Positions 25,909 to 34,780 of a stretch of DNA of 64,000 bases are shown in pieces. The DNA is taken from assembly GCA_903892415.1 (NCBI GenBank), contig CAITIQ010000373.1, positions 99,956 to 163,955 on the forward strand, in the 5' to 3' direction. Positions within the stretch are counted from its first letter, which is position 1. Every line of letters begins with the position of its first letter. A program made the position numbers and the translations under genes. The notes beneath the pieces were generated by a model. That model did no database searches. It was given only the letters and a program-made list of their open reading frames with translations, and had not been told where the DNA came from. The DNA is from an uncultured delta proteobacterium. Lineage in GTDB: Bacteria > Myxococcota_A > Polyangia > Polyangiales > Polyangiaceae.

Positions 25909-28527
25909 GTGCGCGCAGCGTGGGACATCCGTGCAAACGAGGGGACAGCCGTAATCCTGGCGATGGGCTCGCTTGCCTCTTCGACGGCTGGTCACACGCT
26001 CCTTGAGACCTCCCGAGATGCGCTGTTCCTAGCAAAGCTGCCATCGACGCTTCTGCCTTGGATGTCGTTTGCAATTGCTTTGTTTGGCGTCGGCATCGCC
26101 CGTGTTTTCGCAAGCCGCCAGCGCGCCAGTACGGCGAGTCTTGCAATGTTTGTGGCTTCGCTCGCCCCGCTTGTCTTTTGGTATCTAGCCGGAGCTTCCA
26201 GCTCATTCAGTCTTTATGCTCTATACATATGGACTGGCACTTTTGGCTCGGTGGTCGCGCTCGAATTGTGGATGCTCTTGGGCACTACTTTCGATGTAGG
26301 ACAGGCGAAGCGGCTATTTGGGCTGATCGGCGCTGGTGCTGTGTTGGGAGCCACTTTGGGGGCAGTCGTAGCTAAACTACTAGCCAGCTTCTTTGGCGCA
26401 CGAGAACTGCTGCTAGCTGCCTCAGCCGCATTCGCTGTGGGGCTATTGCCGACCCTTTGGCTCGAACGCCGGATGGTCGGAGCAATTCGCCCAGCAGAGG
26501 CTGTCCCACCGGTCGCAGTTCCCACCTCTCGTGAACTCTTGAGAAGCCCGTATCTTCAACGGGTCGGGCTTTTTCTGGCACTTGGTACCATCACGCTAAG
26601 TCTTGGTGACTATATCTTCAAAACCACCTTGGCCGCGAGGGTGCCCAAGGCTGAGCTGGGGAATGCCTTCGCAACTATCTATCTCGGTTACAACGTTCTT
26701 GCGTTGGCGGTTCAGCTTGGCTTGACCAGTCTAGCGCTTAGGCTCTTCGGTCTCCCCCGCGCTCTGCTCGGTCTGCCAATACTCATATCGGTCACATCGA
26801 TTGGTGTGCTCGCTACAGGCTCCGTTGCTGCCGCAGTCCTGTTGCGTGGTTCTGACGGGGTATTCCGCCACTCTATCTACAAGACCAGCACCGAGCTTCT
26901 TTTTCTCCCTCTGCCTGACGCCCACCGAAGAGGCACGAAGCCAATGTTGGAGTTGCTCAGTCAACGAGGTGGCCAAACGCTGGCTGCGCTATTGACCTTG
27001 GCGCTCGTCGCGCTCGGAGCCAACGTTCAGTTGCTTGGCGCTGTTGCACTTTCGCTGGCGCTGGCTTGGTTGCTCGCGGGCTACCCCTTGGGGCACCTCT
27101 ATGTCGACGCATTCCGACAACGGCTAAAAACTGGCGAGCTCATCGATGCTGACGGCGTGCCCGAACTCGACCTGCGCGCCCTCGAGGCGATATTGTTCGC
27201 CTTTAACTCAGCGCGTGACGAGGAGGTGGTAGGCGCCATGGACCTCTTGGCAGGCCAGCAGCGCGCCCAGCTAATCCCAGCGCTCATCCTTTACCACCCA
27301 TCGCCATCCGTCGTCCTATACGGAATAGAGATACTGGTAGCGGAACAGCGTAAGGACATTGTGCCCATCGCCAAACGGTTGCTAGACCATAGTAACCCTG
27401 AAGTCCGAGCCGCCGCCGTTCGGGCACTTGGACGTCTCACAAGTGACAGTCTTTCGCGCTACCTCGAGGACCCTCGACCCGAGGTTCGCGCGACTGCACT
27501 TGCGGCTCAACTGGCTGCCGGTGGGAGCCTAAGCCACCTTGAAGAGTTCCAGTCCATGTTACGAACCTCCGAAGAAGCCGTGCAGCGGGCAGCTATTCGA
27601 GCCTCGCTCGAAGACCCAGCGGCAGAGTTTGTTGAGCCCCTCCTTACCGCACTCAAGGAGACGCTCAGTCTCGAGCTTCGCTCTGAACTCTTGCGAGCCT
27701 TGGCAGCTCATGCTTGTCGGCTTCCTTCCACAAGAGCAACTCTGGTGCGCGAGCTGATTGAGCACGTCCCGCATCGCGATCTTGGTGCGGTTGCCAAGGC
27801 TGGCCTCGTTCAGATAGGCCCGCCAGCGCTCGAGCTGCTTTCGAGTACTCTAGAGGCACGGGTCACACTCCGCGAAGCTCCCGCGCTCGTAACAGCGATA
27901 GCCGCGTTTCCGAAGAACCTTTCGGTCCCCGTGTTGATGCATTACCTACGCAAGGCGCCGGATGGTCGCGTGCGGTATCGCTGTCTCAAGCTCTTGCAAA
28001 GAGCCCGCAGCGAGAACGGAGCGCTTGTGGTTGATCCCAGCGCGCTCAATGCATTGGCTCTGGGTACGCTCGAGGCCATCTTTGGCTACATGGCATTGCG
28101 AGTTCTCTTTGAGACGGAACAAGCATCTCAGCCCGTCAACGGCTTGCCAGCCGGTAAGCTGCTGGTCGAGCTGCTGAAGGACAAGGTTCGACACGCTCAA
28201 GGCCGGATATTCTTGATGTTGGGGTTGCTCTATCAGCACGAGGACCTCGAGCGCGTAGAGCGTAGTTTGAGCAGCTCCGACGCCAAATTGCGCGCTTCCT
28301 CGCGAGAGCTATTGGGCAGTATTGTAGTGGGAAGGTTGCGCGCTGGGCTGCTGGTCCTTGTGGATGACGTGCCAGATAGTGAGAAAGTTTCTCTTTATGG
28401 GGTGAGCCAGCGGTCTTCCTATGTCGAGCAGCTCGAACAGCTGGCGCAGCGGCCAGGCAACTTGGGACTGCTCGCGCTGGCCCATCTCGAGGAGTTGAGA
28501 GCCGCTCCGTCTCCGGGAGCCTCATGA
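25909..28527 (+). CDS. Nucleotide-transporter-like membrane protein with C-terminal HEAT repeats
   Basis: 872 residues from GTG 25909. The first 420 residues are about 12 transmembrane helices with the look of the NTT/Tlc ATP-ADP carrier branch of the MFS (GTFGSVVALELWMLLGTTFD, RLFGLIGAGAVLGATLG, DGVFRHSIYKTSTELLFLPLP). The rest is a HEAT-repeat solenoid (LLDHSNPEVRAAAVRALGRL, EDPRPEVRATALAAQLA and so on). Canonical NTT proteins exchange ATP/ADP in obligate intracellular bacteria; in free-living bacteria HEAT-fused versions of unknown substrate exist. Its ATGA overlap with a cyclic-nucleotide-binding protein gene suggests ligand-controlled transport or signalling. Confidence 0.78.
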   Translation: MRAAWDIRANEGTAVILAMGSLASSTAGHTLLETSRDALFLAKLPSTLLPWMSFAIALFGVGIARVFASRQRASTASLAMFVASLAPLVFWYLAGASSSFSLYALYIWTGTFGSVVALELWMLLGTTFDVGQAKRLFGLIGAGAVLGATLGAVVAKLLASFFGARELLLAASAAFAVGLLPTLWLERRMVGAIRPAEAVPPVAVPTSRELLRSPYLQRVGLFLALGTITLSLGDYIFKTTLAARVPKAELGNAFATIYLGYNVLALAVQLGLTSLALRLFGLPRALLGLPILISVTSIGVLATGSVAAAVLLRGSDGVFRHSIYKTSTELLFLPLPDAHRRGTKPMLELLSQRGGQTLAALLTLALVALGANVQLLGAVALSLALAWLLAGYPLGHLYVDAFRQRLKTGELIDADGVPELDLRALEAILFAFNSARDEEVVGAMDLLAGQQRAQLIPALILYHPSPSVVLYGIEILVAEQRKDIVPIAKRLLDHSNPEVRAAAVRALGRLTSDSLSRYLEDPRPEVRATALAAQLAAGGSLSHLEEFQSMLRTSEEAVQRAAIRASLEDPAAEFVEPLLTALKETLSLELRSELLRALAAHACRLPSTRATLVRELIEHVPHRDLGAVAKAGLVQIGPPALELLSSTLEARVTLREAPALVTAIAAFPKNLSVPVLMHYLRKAPDGRVRYRCLKLLQRARSENGALVVDPSALNALALGTLEAIFGYMALRVLFETEQASQPVNGLPAGKLLVELLKDKVRHAQGRIFLMLGLLYQHEDLERVERSLSSSDAKLRASSRELLGSIVVGRLRAGLLVLVDDVPDSEKVSLYGVSQRSSYVEQLEQLAQRPGNLGLLALAHLEELRAAPSPGAS

Positions 28528-29501
28528 CTCGGCGTTGGATTGATGTGACCGAGCGCGCTCTCTACCTGAGGGGGATCCCAGTTACCGCCAAACTCTCCCA
28601 GGCTGTGGTGCACGCGGTGGCGGCCCGCTTGGTGGCGCGAGAACTGACAGTGGGGGAACGATTAACCGTTAGTGGGCAAGCTGTGGGGGCCGTCTCGCTA
28701 CTAACCGAAGGACGGGTTGGGCTATACCTTGAGGGCAACCGCATAGGAGAGCTACAACCCCCACAAAGTGTCGGCTTCATTAACTGCGTGGCGCGCAAGG
28801 AATCGTCCTTCGACGCCATAGCGGAGACTCCTTTGCGGACGCTCGAACTCTCGCGGAGTGCGCTTTTGGGGTTGATGGACGATCACTATCCGCTGTTGAT
28901 TTCGACCCTTCGATATACGGCTGAACGCCTGCTGCACGAGATGCAAGAGATGCCAGAGACGGCGCTCGGGTTACCTTCGGAGAAGCTTCCGCTCGTGGTC
29001 CCACAACGGGCTTTGCACCTGGTGGAGATCATCTATTGCCTGCGTGCTCTCTCCGCGTTTCGTACAATGAATCTGAATACCTTATTTGCGATGGCAGGCG
29101 AGATGACGGAGCAACGATTCGTGCCAGGGGAGGAGCTGTTTCTCGCGAGCCAACCCGCTGAACGCACCTACTTTGTCTTGGACGGGTGGGTCCGCTGCGC
29201 CACCCCGGATGGCCGCTGTTTTCGCTATGGTCCGGGGACAGCGGTTGGGGGGCTCGAGACGCTAGCGGCACAGGTCCGCTGGTACTCTGCGCATGCGGAC
29301 GGGCCTCTCATATGTCTCTTGGGGTCCACGGACCACTTGTTGGACCTCATAGGGGATGACTTGGAACTCGGTATGGAGATGGCCGCCACACTCGCGCGTG
29401 GGCTTCTAGGTGTGCTGACCGCTAAAGCTACTCGCGGGCAAGGCGGCTTTGACATCCCGCGGGTGGTCTCCGGTCTCGGTTCTGTGCGCGTTGGAGCCTA
29501 G
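28524..29501 (+). CDS. Cyclic-nucleotide-binding-domain protein without DNA-binding domain
   Basis: 325 residues, coupled to the transporter-HEAT gene by an ATGA overlap. Two cNMP-binding-like beta rolls are visible: residues 25-120 (LTVGERLTVSGQAVGAVSLL...GRVGLYLEG) and 195-290 (RFVPGEELFLASQPAERTYFVLDGWVRC). The usual phosphate-binding cassette G-E-[LIV]-A-x-x-x-x-R is not obvious in either, so ligand binding may be lost or altered. There is no helix-turn-helix. It probably regulates or binds the membrane partner. Confidence 0.7.
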   Translation: MTRRWIDVTERALYLRGIPVTAKLSQAVVHAVAARLVARELTVGERLTVSGQAVGAVSLLTEGRVGLYLEGNRIGELQPPQSVGFINCVARKESSFDAIAETPLRTLELSRSALLGLMDDHYPLLISTLRYTAERLLHEMQEMPETALGLPSEKLPLVVPQRALHLVEIIYCLRALSAFRTMNLNTLFAMAGEMTEQRFVPGEELFLASQPAERTYFVLDGWVRCATPDGRCFRYGPGTAVGGLETLAAQVRWYSAHADGPLICLLGSTDHLLDLIGDDLELGMEMAATLARGLLGVLTAKATRGQGGFDIPRVVSGLGSVRVGA

Positions 29502-29512
29502 TCGCCGCCTCG

Positions 29513-30712
29513 CTACGTTCTTGCGGTAGTGCCGAGTAGCAGCAGGTTTCGCGGACTCACCTGGGCGGGCCACAATTCCCCCAGCTGAACCTCAAAGTCG
29601 TGTGCGCATAGAAATCGGGCTCGGTCGAGCAGCACGAATAGCTCGAGCACCCTCGCGAGAAATGTCCTTGGTAGAGCGAGGCGTCGCGCTCGACCATGTA
29701 CATGTTTGGCGCGAGCTGCACTATCGAGTATCTCCTGCTGCGATGGACACCTAAGTGTGCGGGCGGCGAAGGCGAGCTCCACGAGCACCCCTAGCTCGGC
29801 GTGTGCGCTTCTCCGATTGAGCCCCTCGAGCTCAGCGCCGAAGTTCAGCGGTCCCGCGTGTTCTCGAAGAAGCCAATAGAGAGCGAGCCGGCGCTCGCGG
29901 GCGGCCAGATTGTCGGCGCGACTAGCCTCCACTCCGTGCGCTCGCAGAGAGAGGTTGCTCAGACCGAGAACCGTCTGGGGAAGGCTGAGCGCCTCGAGCG
30001 GCGGCCAAAGCGGAGTCCGCGTTGCTGCGCGCTGCTTCTGTAAGCAACAACCGACGAGCGCGAGGCTGGCCCCGTGCTTTGCGGCGTATTGAGTGACTCG
30101 GTCGCCGAGCTCACCACAAGCGTGGAGGCCAACCAAGCAGTCCCGCGGCTTGATCTCGAGCTCGACTCCAAGGACGTCGACGGTCTGAAAGGTCAGGTTC
30201 TCAAGCTTGCTGAGCGTACTGGCCCGTTCTGTTAGTGAGCGACTTCGTTCAAGCCCCAGCACAGGCTTTGGCAAGATCGCCGCAATCTCCCGGGTGAGGT
30301 GACCGTGGCCTGATCCCACGTCGATCACTCGCTCGGTGTGAGGTAGTACTGATTCCAGAATGCGACAAAATGCCGAAATCTGTTCGGCTTTGCGCTGTTT
30401 GACGTGCTGGGGCCTAACGCAACTAATGGACGTAGAAAAGAACTGGCCTACCGCACATGCCTCGCGAGTAAGATTGCCGAGAAGTTGGAGCGAGCGTGGC
30501 AGCGCACTCATCGCCGAGCCTTCTGCGCCTTGCTCCTCTAGTTGCGTAAGCTCCCGGTCACTTAGGCCGAGAAGGGACTCTGACCAGGAGCGACGTTCGA
30601 GCGCCTCCCCGGGAATACCGTCCCAGGTCCTTTGCTCGAGCAAGTCACGATAGGCTGTTAGCAGACCAGCGACACGGGATAGGTGCTGATCGATATGAGC
30701 CGCGGTAAGCAA
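29513..30712 (-). CDS. SAM-dependent methyltransferase (METTL25/RRNAD1-like)
   Basis: 399 residues. RVIDVGSGHGHLTREIA is motif I of a Rossmann methyltransferase, and CLVGLHACGELGDRVTQYA matches the 'L-V-G-L-H-A-C-G-D-L' motif of the Methyltransf_32 group. VGCCLQKQR follows the same pattern. Members act on RNA, ribosomal proteins or small thiols; the substrate here is unknown. It lies 14 bases after the fatty-acid hydroxylase-like gene in the same direction, so probably the third gene of the TetR operon. Confidence 0.8.
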   Translation of the reverse strand: MLTAAHIDQHLSRVAGLLTAYRDLLEQRTWDGIPGEALERRSWSESLLGLSDRELTQLEEQGAEGSAMSALPRSLQLLGNLTREACAVGQFFSTSISCVRPQHVKQRKAEQISAFCRILESVLPHTERVIDVGSGHGHLTREIAAILPKPVLGLERSRSLTERASTLSKLENLTFQTVDVLGVELEIKPRDCLVGLHACGELGDRVTQYAAKHGASLALVGCCLQKQRAATRTPLWPPLEALSLPQTVLGLSNLSLRAHGVEASRADNLAARERRLALYWLLREHAGPLNFGAELEGLNRRSAHAELGVLVELAFAARTLRCPSQQEILDSAARAKHVHGRARRLALPRTFLARVLELFVLLDRARFLCAHDFEVQLGELWPAQVSPRNLLLLGTTART

Positions 30713-30726
30713 CGTTGGTGCCCTGG

Positions 30727-31344
30727 TTAGGCGTCTCTTGCCACAGTGCTGGCTTGCTCACGCTTTCCAACCAGCTCGTATTGGGCTCGGTATTGAGCCT
30801 TCAGTTCGCCGTGCTCATCGACGAGCCAAACGGGCGCTGCGTGGCGGGGGACGCGTACGACCTCCATCGGCGTATAGCTGGAGCACAGGACGTCCCATAT
30901 CGGACTAGTAACTCCATGGTTATGCCGAGGCGTCTTATGGTGATGAAGTAGGTGGTGGTGCCTTGCCCACGCGCCGTAACGCCCCGTCGGGGGGTGGGTG
31001 TGAATGCGCCGGTGAAGTACTTCATATGCCCCATAGACAAGTCCGAATCCGAGCGCGAAGTGGGCACTGCGCCTTCCACCTAGGAAGGGAGCACTGAGGG
31101 CTCCAAGCAGTGGAACGCCGACAAGCGCAGCTCGAAGCTTGCGTGAGGTGGGCGCGAAATATCGAGGGTCTGCGTGGTGTGCAAGATGTTCTGAATTGAA
31201 CTCAGCAGCCAGCCCATTGAGGGTGAGTTTCCCCATTAGTGTAGGTGACACCTGTCGCTTGGGCCCGTGCCCGATGAAGCGATGAATCGCATATTCTCCG
31301 GCCGACCAAGCAATCCCACCGAGCACAAAAGATGCGAGCGACAT
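30727..31344 (-). CDS. Fatty acid hydroxylase/sterol desaturase family membrane protein
   Basis: 205 residues with hydrophobic segments and the eight-histidine di-iron pattern: EYAIHRFIGH, EHLAHH, HRRIHTH, HHHLLHHH and HNHGV. Family members hydroxylate or desaturate fatty acids, carotenoids or sterols at the membrane. Its ATG overlaps the stop of the tetR gene (TGATG), so it is under the same control; the TetR may respond to a lipid or its product. Substrate unknown. Confidence 0.88.
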   Translation of the reverse strand: MSLASFVLGGIAWSAGEYAIHRFIGHGPKRQVSPTLMGKLTLNGLAAEFNSEHLAHHADPRYFAPTSRKLRAALVGVPLLGALSAPFLGGRRSAHFALGFGLVYGAYEVLHRRIHTHPPTGRYGAWARHHHLLHHHKTPRHNHGVTSPIWDVLCSSYTPMEVVRVPRHAAPVWLVDEHGELKAQYRAQYELVGKREQASTVARDA

Positions 31345-32078
31345 CAGGGAAGTCCCTTCGTGGAAAGGACCCGAGGTGGATCCGTATTAGTTACCAACGT
31401 TGCGAGTCGAGTTGCCGCACCAAGTCGAGCTGGCGTGGCACCCCAAGATGAAAGCAGGGCGCGAACCACGAATCCGCCAACGTCGTCTGGCGAGGTTGAG
31501 ACGCGACGCAGCTTCTCCATGCAGAGCGCACCGTGAAGCGACGCCCAGAAGGCAAAGACGCGCTGGCGCTGCGCACCCTCCGTCAGCGCCTCGAGGGTTG
31601 TGGCTCGCTCGAAAAGAGCCTCAATCTCCAGCAAGAAGCTGGCAAGGATGGGGACCGTCTCCCCGATCTCTTCGGCAGGGAGCAGCTGTCTCGGGTCTCC
31701 TAAGAGTGTTGCAACGAATCGCCATTCTTGTGGATGGCTGCTGGGCAAAGCCAAGTAGAGGTCTGCCACTTTGATGAGGGTGGCGAGCGAAACGGTTGCT
31801 GGGTGCGAGCTTCCAACCTGCTCGGAGAAGCGCGATAGCTCAGCCCGAAAGTGGCCATGAATGGAGTTGATACTCCGCCGCTGAAGGGCAGCCACGAGCG
31901 CATCCTTCGACGGGAAGTAGCGATAAAGGCCCGTCGTGACCAGACCCAGCGCTTGCGCAAGACGATGCAGAGTGAGGCCGTCCAGCCCGTCCGATTCAAC
32001 GATTGAGAGCGCCTGATCCAGAATACTGGCTACCCGGAGCGCCCGTCGTTCTGTCGTGCGGTCGTGAGTGGTACTCAT
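31344..32078 (-). CDS. TetR-family transcriptional regulator
   Basis: 244 residues from ATG 32078 (MSTTHDRTTERRALR); a start five codons earlier would lie inside the palindrome. The N-terminal HTH is clear: ILDQALSIVESDGLDGLTLHRLAQALGLVTTGLYRYFPSKDAL in pattern, with the recognition helix around TTGLYRYF. The C-terminal ligand domain is family-variable. It should repress its own operon (hydroxylase and methyltransferase) through the palindrome immediately upstream. Confidence 0.93.
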   Translation of the reverse strand: MSTTHDRTTERRALRVASILDQALSIVESDGLDGLTLHRLAQALGLVTTGLYRYFPSKDALVAALQRRSINSIHGHFRAELSRFSEQVGSSHPATVSLATLIKVADLYLALPSSHPQEWRFVATLLGDPRQLLPAEEIGETVPILASFLLEIEALFERATTLEALTEGAQRQRVFAFWASLHGALCMEKLRRVSTSPDDVGGFVVRALLSSWGATPARLGAATRLATLVTNTDPPRVLSTKGLP

Positions 32079-32114
32079 GTGAATGATGTTCACTAAGGTG
32101 AACGTGATTCACAT
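32077..32114. promoter_or_regulatory. Long palindromic operator of the TetR operon
   Basis: A dyad centred at 32095/32096 covers 38 bases: GTGAAT-n-A-n-GTTCAC on one side and GTGAAC-n-T-n-ATTCAC on the other. Thirteen of the 17 inner base pairs match, and two more pairs extend it. It touches the tetR start codon, so a bound repressor would block transcription of tetR and the genes behind it. Four GTGAA/TTCAC half-elements suggest two dimers bind. Confidence 0.75.
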
Positions 32115-32130
32115 TTCTGTCAAGGGCGGT

Positions 32131-33156
32131 CTACAGAAGTTCCTTCTTCCGCATGTAGACCACGAGCGACAACGCGATTCCGAGAGCGGTAATCCAGAAG
32201 AAGAGGTAGCCGTGGTCCCACTTCGTTTCGGGCAGGACCTCAAAGTTCATTCCGTAGACCCCACATAGGAACGTGAGCGGGAGGAAGATCACCGACACGA
32301 CGGTGAGCCGGTTCATCACTCGATTGGTCCGGTGGCCGACAAAGGACATATATAGATTGAGCGACTCAGAGAGGATGTCTCGGTCTACGAGGAGGTCCTG
32401 GAGCACTCGCTCAACCGTGCCGATCATGTTGCCCAAGAAGGGCTGGGTGGCCTCGCTGATAAACGGAGACTTTCGCGTGGAAAGCTCTGCCAGCACGCTT
32501 CGCGCGGGGAGCAACACTTTGCGAAAATGCAGGAGGTCAGAACCAAGCGCGGAGATCTTGCCGAAGACTGCGTCCTCGGCATTCTGTGTTAGCTCGGCTT
32601 GAACGTGTTCGACGCGCTCTTCAAATAGCTTTTGGACAGAAAGATAGTCCTCCAAGAGGTGGTCCCAGAGCTCGTATAGCAAGAAGGAGGGGCTCTTCGC
32701 GAAGCGCAGGAAGTCATCTCGATAGTTCCGTTTCGTGAGGCGGATGAAGTGGGGGGAGCTTCGGTGGAGCGTGAGCAAAAAGTGCTGCGCCACGACCACG
32801 TCGACCCGGTCGAGATGGAAGTCCGCGGCTTGCATTCGGCATGCGGTCAGCGCGAGGTGTAGAGAGTGCTCGTACCGCGCGACCTGGGTTGCGGGCTCTC
32901 CACCCTCGGCATCCTCGAGAATGTCGCTGTCGAGGGCCAGCTCCTTCAACACTGCGGCGGCTTCGGGGTGTCGCACGTCGAGATCGAGCCAAACGAAGGA
33001 GCCGTCTGTCAGTGCTGTGCGTAGTTCCTCGCGTTCCAGCCGGCGCTCTGACTTGGGCTCAAACCGAAAGGCCACAAGAAACGGCGCTTGAGGAAGGCCG
33101 GGCCCGCGGGGCTCACGCCGACGACTTGGAGGTCCCTCCAAAACCTGCTCTGTCAT
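32131..33156 (-). CDS. corA: CorA-family magnesium/divalent cation transporter
   Basis: 341 residues. The C-terminal pair of helices contains the YGMNFE selectivity-loop motif (GMN), preceded by RLTVVSVIFLPLTFLCG. The long cytoplasmic N-terminus ends in the coiled helix (LFEERVEHVQAEL) of the funnel. CorA forms a pentameric channel for Mg2+, Co2+ or Ni2+. It stands upstream of the TetR operon in the same direction, 16 bases before the palindrome. Confidence 0.93.
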   Translation of the reverse strand: MTEQVLEGPPSRRREPRGPGLPQAPFLVAFRFEPKSERRLEREELRTALTDGSFVWLDLDVRHPEAAAVLKELALDSDILEDAEGGEPATQVARYEHSLHLALTACRMQAADFHLDRVDVVVAQHFLLTLHRSSPHFIRLTKRNYRDDFLRFAKSPSFLLYELWDHLLEDYLSVQKLFEERVEHVQAELTQNAEDAVFGKISALGSDLLHFRKVLLPARSVLAELSTRKSPFISEATQPFLGNMIGTVERVLQDLLVDRDILSESLNLYMSFVGHRTNRVMNRLTVVSVIFLPLTFLCGVYGMNFEVLPETKWDHGYLFFWITALGIALSLVVYMRKKELL

Positions 33157-33246
33157 CCCAAACGTGTACCCGCACGCAGCCGACCCAACAAGTCGTCACG
33201 GGGGTCTTTGCGTTCTGCGAAAGACGCCTTAGCTTGCGGCTTGTTC

Positions 33247-34161
33247 ATGGCTCAATCCCCTTATGAAGTTTTGGGTGTCCCGCGAAACGCCGACGAGGAC
33301 ACGATTCGCAAAGCGTTTCGTAAGCTCGCGGCGAAGTACCACCCGGACAAGAACCCCGGCAAGGACAGCGAGGCGAAGTTCAAGGAGATTAACTCCGCCA
33401 ACGAGGTGCTTTCAGACAAGGACAAGCGCGCCCTGTTTGACGAGTTCGGAGAAGATAGCTTGCGGCAGGGCTTCGATCCGGAGCGCGCGAGAATGATGCG
33501 CAACTTCGGGCGCGGCGGGCGGGGTGCCGGCGGGCCGGCGAATTTCCAAGATATGTTTGGCGGTGGCGGCTCCGCGGACTTTGGCGACATGTTCGGTGAC
33601 GTCTTTGGCGGAGGTACTCGTCGACGTGCGAGAAAAGCGCCCGATATTGAGGCCTCCGTCCGTATCGAATTTGTTTCCTCGGTTCGCGGTACAACCGTGG
33701 AGCTGCGGCGGGAAAGCGGTGAGGTCGTAACCGTCCGCATCCCGGCGGGTGTGGACGAGGGCAGCAAACTTCGCATCCCGGGGCAAGCCAGCGCTCCAGG
33801 CTTCTCTCAGCCCGGAGACTTGCTGCTTACTGTGCACGTCAATCCGCACCCCTTCTTTCGCCGGGAAGGGGATGACCTCCACCTCGACTTGCCGTTAACC
33901 CTGATTGAAGCGTATGAGGGCGCCAAGGTAAGGGTTCCGACGCCGGAGGGTGAGGTAACCCTCAAGGTGCCCCCCAAGACGCAATCGGGCCAGCTTTCTC
34001 GACTACGGGGCAAAGGCGTTCAACGTAAGGGCAAGCCGGGCGGGGACCTCTATGTGAAGTTCCTCGTGCATATTCCGACTTCCGAGGAGGAAGAAGTCAA
34101 GAAGGCCATGGAGGCGCTGCGCAACGCTGTGCCAAATCCTCGGTCTGAAATAGTGTTCTAA
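33247..34161 (+). CDS. DnaJ-family co-chaperone of CbpA type
   Basis: 304 residues from ATG 33247. The J-domain has the HPD motif (KYHPDKNPGK), then a Gly/Phe-rich stretch (GRGGRGAGGPANFQDMFGGG) and two C-terminal substrate-binding domains (VRIPAGVDEGSKLRIPGQ; VNPHPFFRREGDDL; KVPPKTQSGQLSRLRGKG). There is no zinc-finger with four CxxCxGxG repeats, so it is CbpA-like, not canonical DnaJ. It stimulates an Hsp70, possibly the unusual one at 52.3 kb or a housekeeping DnaK outside the window. The 90 bases upstream hold a GTCTTT-n10-AAAGAC inverted repeat (33204-33225) of unknown meaning. Confidence 0.93.
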   Translation: MAQSPYEVLGVPRNADEDTIRKAFRKLAAKYHPDKNPGKDSEAKFKEINSANEVLSDKDKRALFDEFGEDSLRQGFDPERARMMRNFGRGGRGAGGPANFQDMFGGGGSADFGDMFGDVFGGGTRRRARKAPDIEASVRIEFVSSVRGTTVELRRESGEVVTVRIPAGVDEGSKLRIPGQASAPGFSQPGDLLLTVHVNPHPFFRREGDDLHLDLPLTLIEAYEGAKVRVPTPEGEVTLKVPPKTQSGQLSRLRGKGVQRKGKPGGDLYVKFLVHIPTSEEEEVKKAMEALRNAVPNPRSEIVF

Positions 34162-34176
34162 CCCTATACTCACGCA

Positions 34177-34722
34177 GTGACCATCGCCGCCGAAGAGTCT
34201 GCCTCTCACCTTTGCACGAGTTGTGGACTTTGCTGTTCGGGGGTCGTCTTGAGCGGCGTACTCCTGCGCACGGCTGCTGAGGTCGCCTGGGCGACCCAGC
34301 ACCGGCTGCCGCTGGTCGAGACTCCTCGGGGGCCGGCCTTTGCGCATCCGTGTGCGATGCTTCGCGAGCGACGTTGTTCGGACTACGAGGGCCGGCCAGG
34401 CGCCTGCCGCAGGTTTAGCTGTAAGACCTTGAACGCCTTTCTTGATGGCTCGATTGGCAGGGAGCAGGCAACCGCCCGAGTGCAAGAGCTTCAGGTCGCA
34501 GTACAGCGAATCGAGGCCAAGGTCCCAGCGGACCAACATGCACAGTTTTGGCGCCATGCCGCCCTTGCCTGGGAGCCGAGCTTGGATGCGGAGTCCCGGC
34601 GAATTAGTGAGGTATTCCTCGGGGACGCCCTCGAGGAGGTTCGCCAGTTGCGCCAGGCGATCGACGAGTGGGTCGTCTCGCCCGCTGAGAACGCCCGTGA
34701 GCTTGATGCAAGCCGAAGCTGA
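34177..34722 (+). CDS. YkgJ-family cysteine cluster protein
   Basis: 181 residues from GTG 34177. CTSCGLCCSG at the N-terminus and the later CAMLRERRCSDYEGRPGACRRFSC fit the C-x2-C-x2-CC ... C-x-Y-x-x-R-P-x-x-C pattern of the YkgJ (UPF0153) family, which probably binds zinc or an Fe-S cluster. The biochemical role is not settled. Follows the CbpA gene by 15 bases. Confidence 0.87.
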   Translation: MTIAAEESASHLCTSCGLCCSGVVLSGVLLRTAAEVAWATQHRLPLVETPRGPAFAHPCAMLRERRCSDYEGRPGACRRFSCKTLNAFLDGSIGREQATARVQELQVAVQRIEAKVPADQHAQFWRHAALAWEPSLDAESRRISEVFLGDALEEVRQLRQAIDEWVVSPAENARELDASRS

Positions 34723-34780
34723 GTGCCCTGAACGTTGAGGGCTCCGCTACTAAAGCTAAAAATCCGCTATTGATCGTCCG

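Noticed and set aside
33204..33225. GTCTTT-n10-AAAGAC upstream of the CbpA-type gene as a regulatory site
   Set aside because: Only six base pairs with a 10-base spacer; expected by chance in a window of this size.
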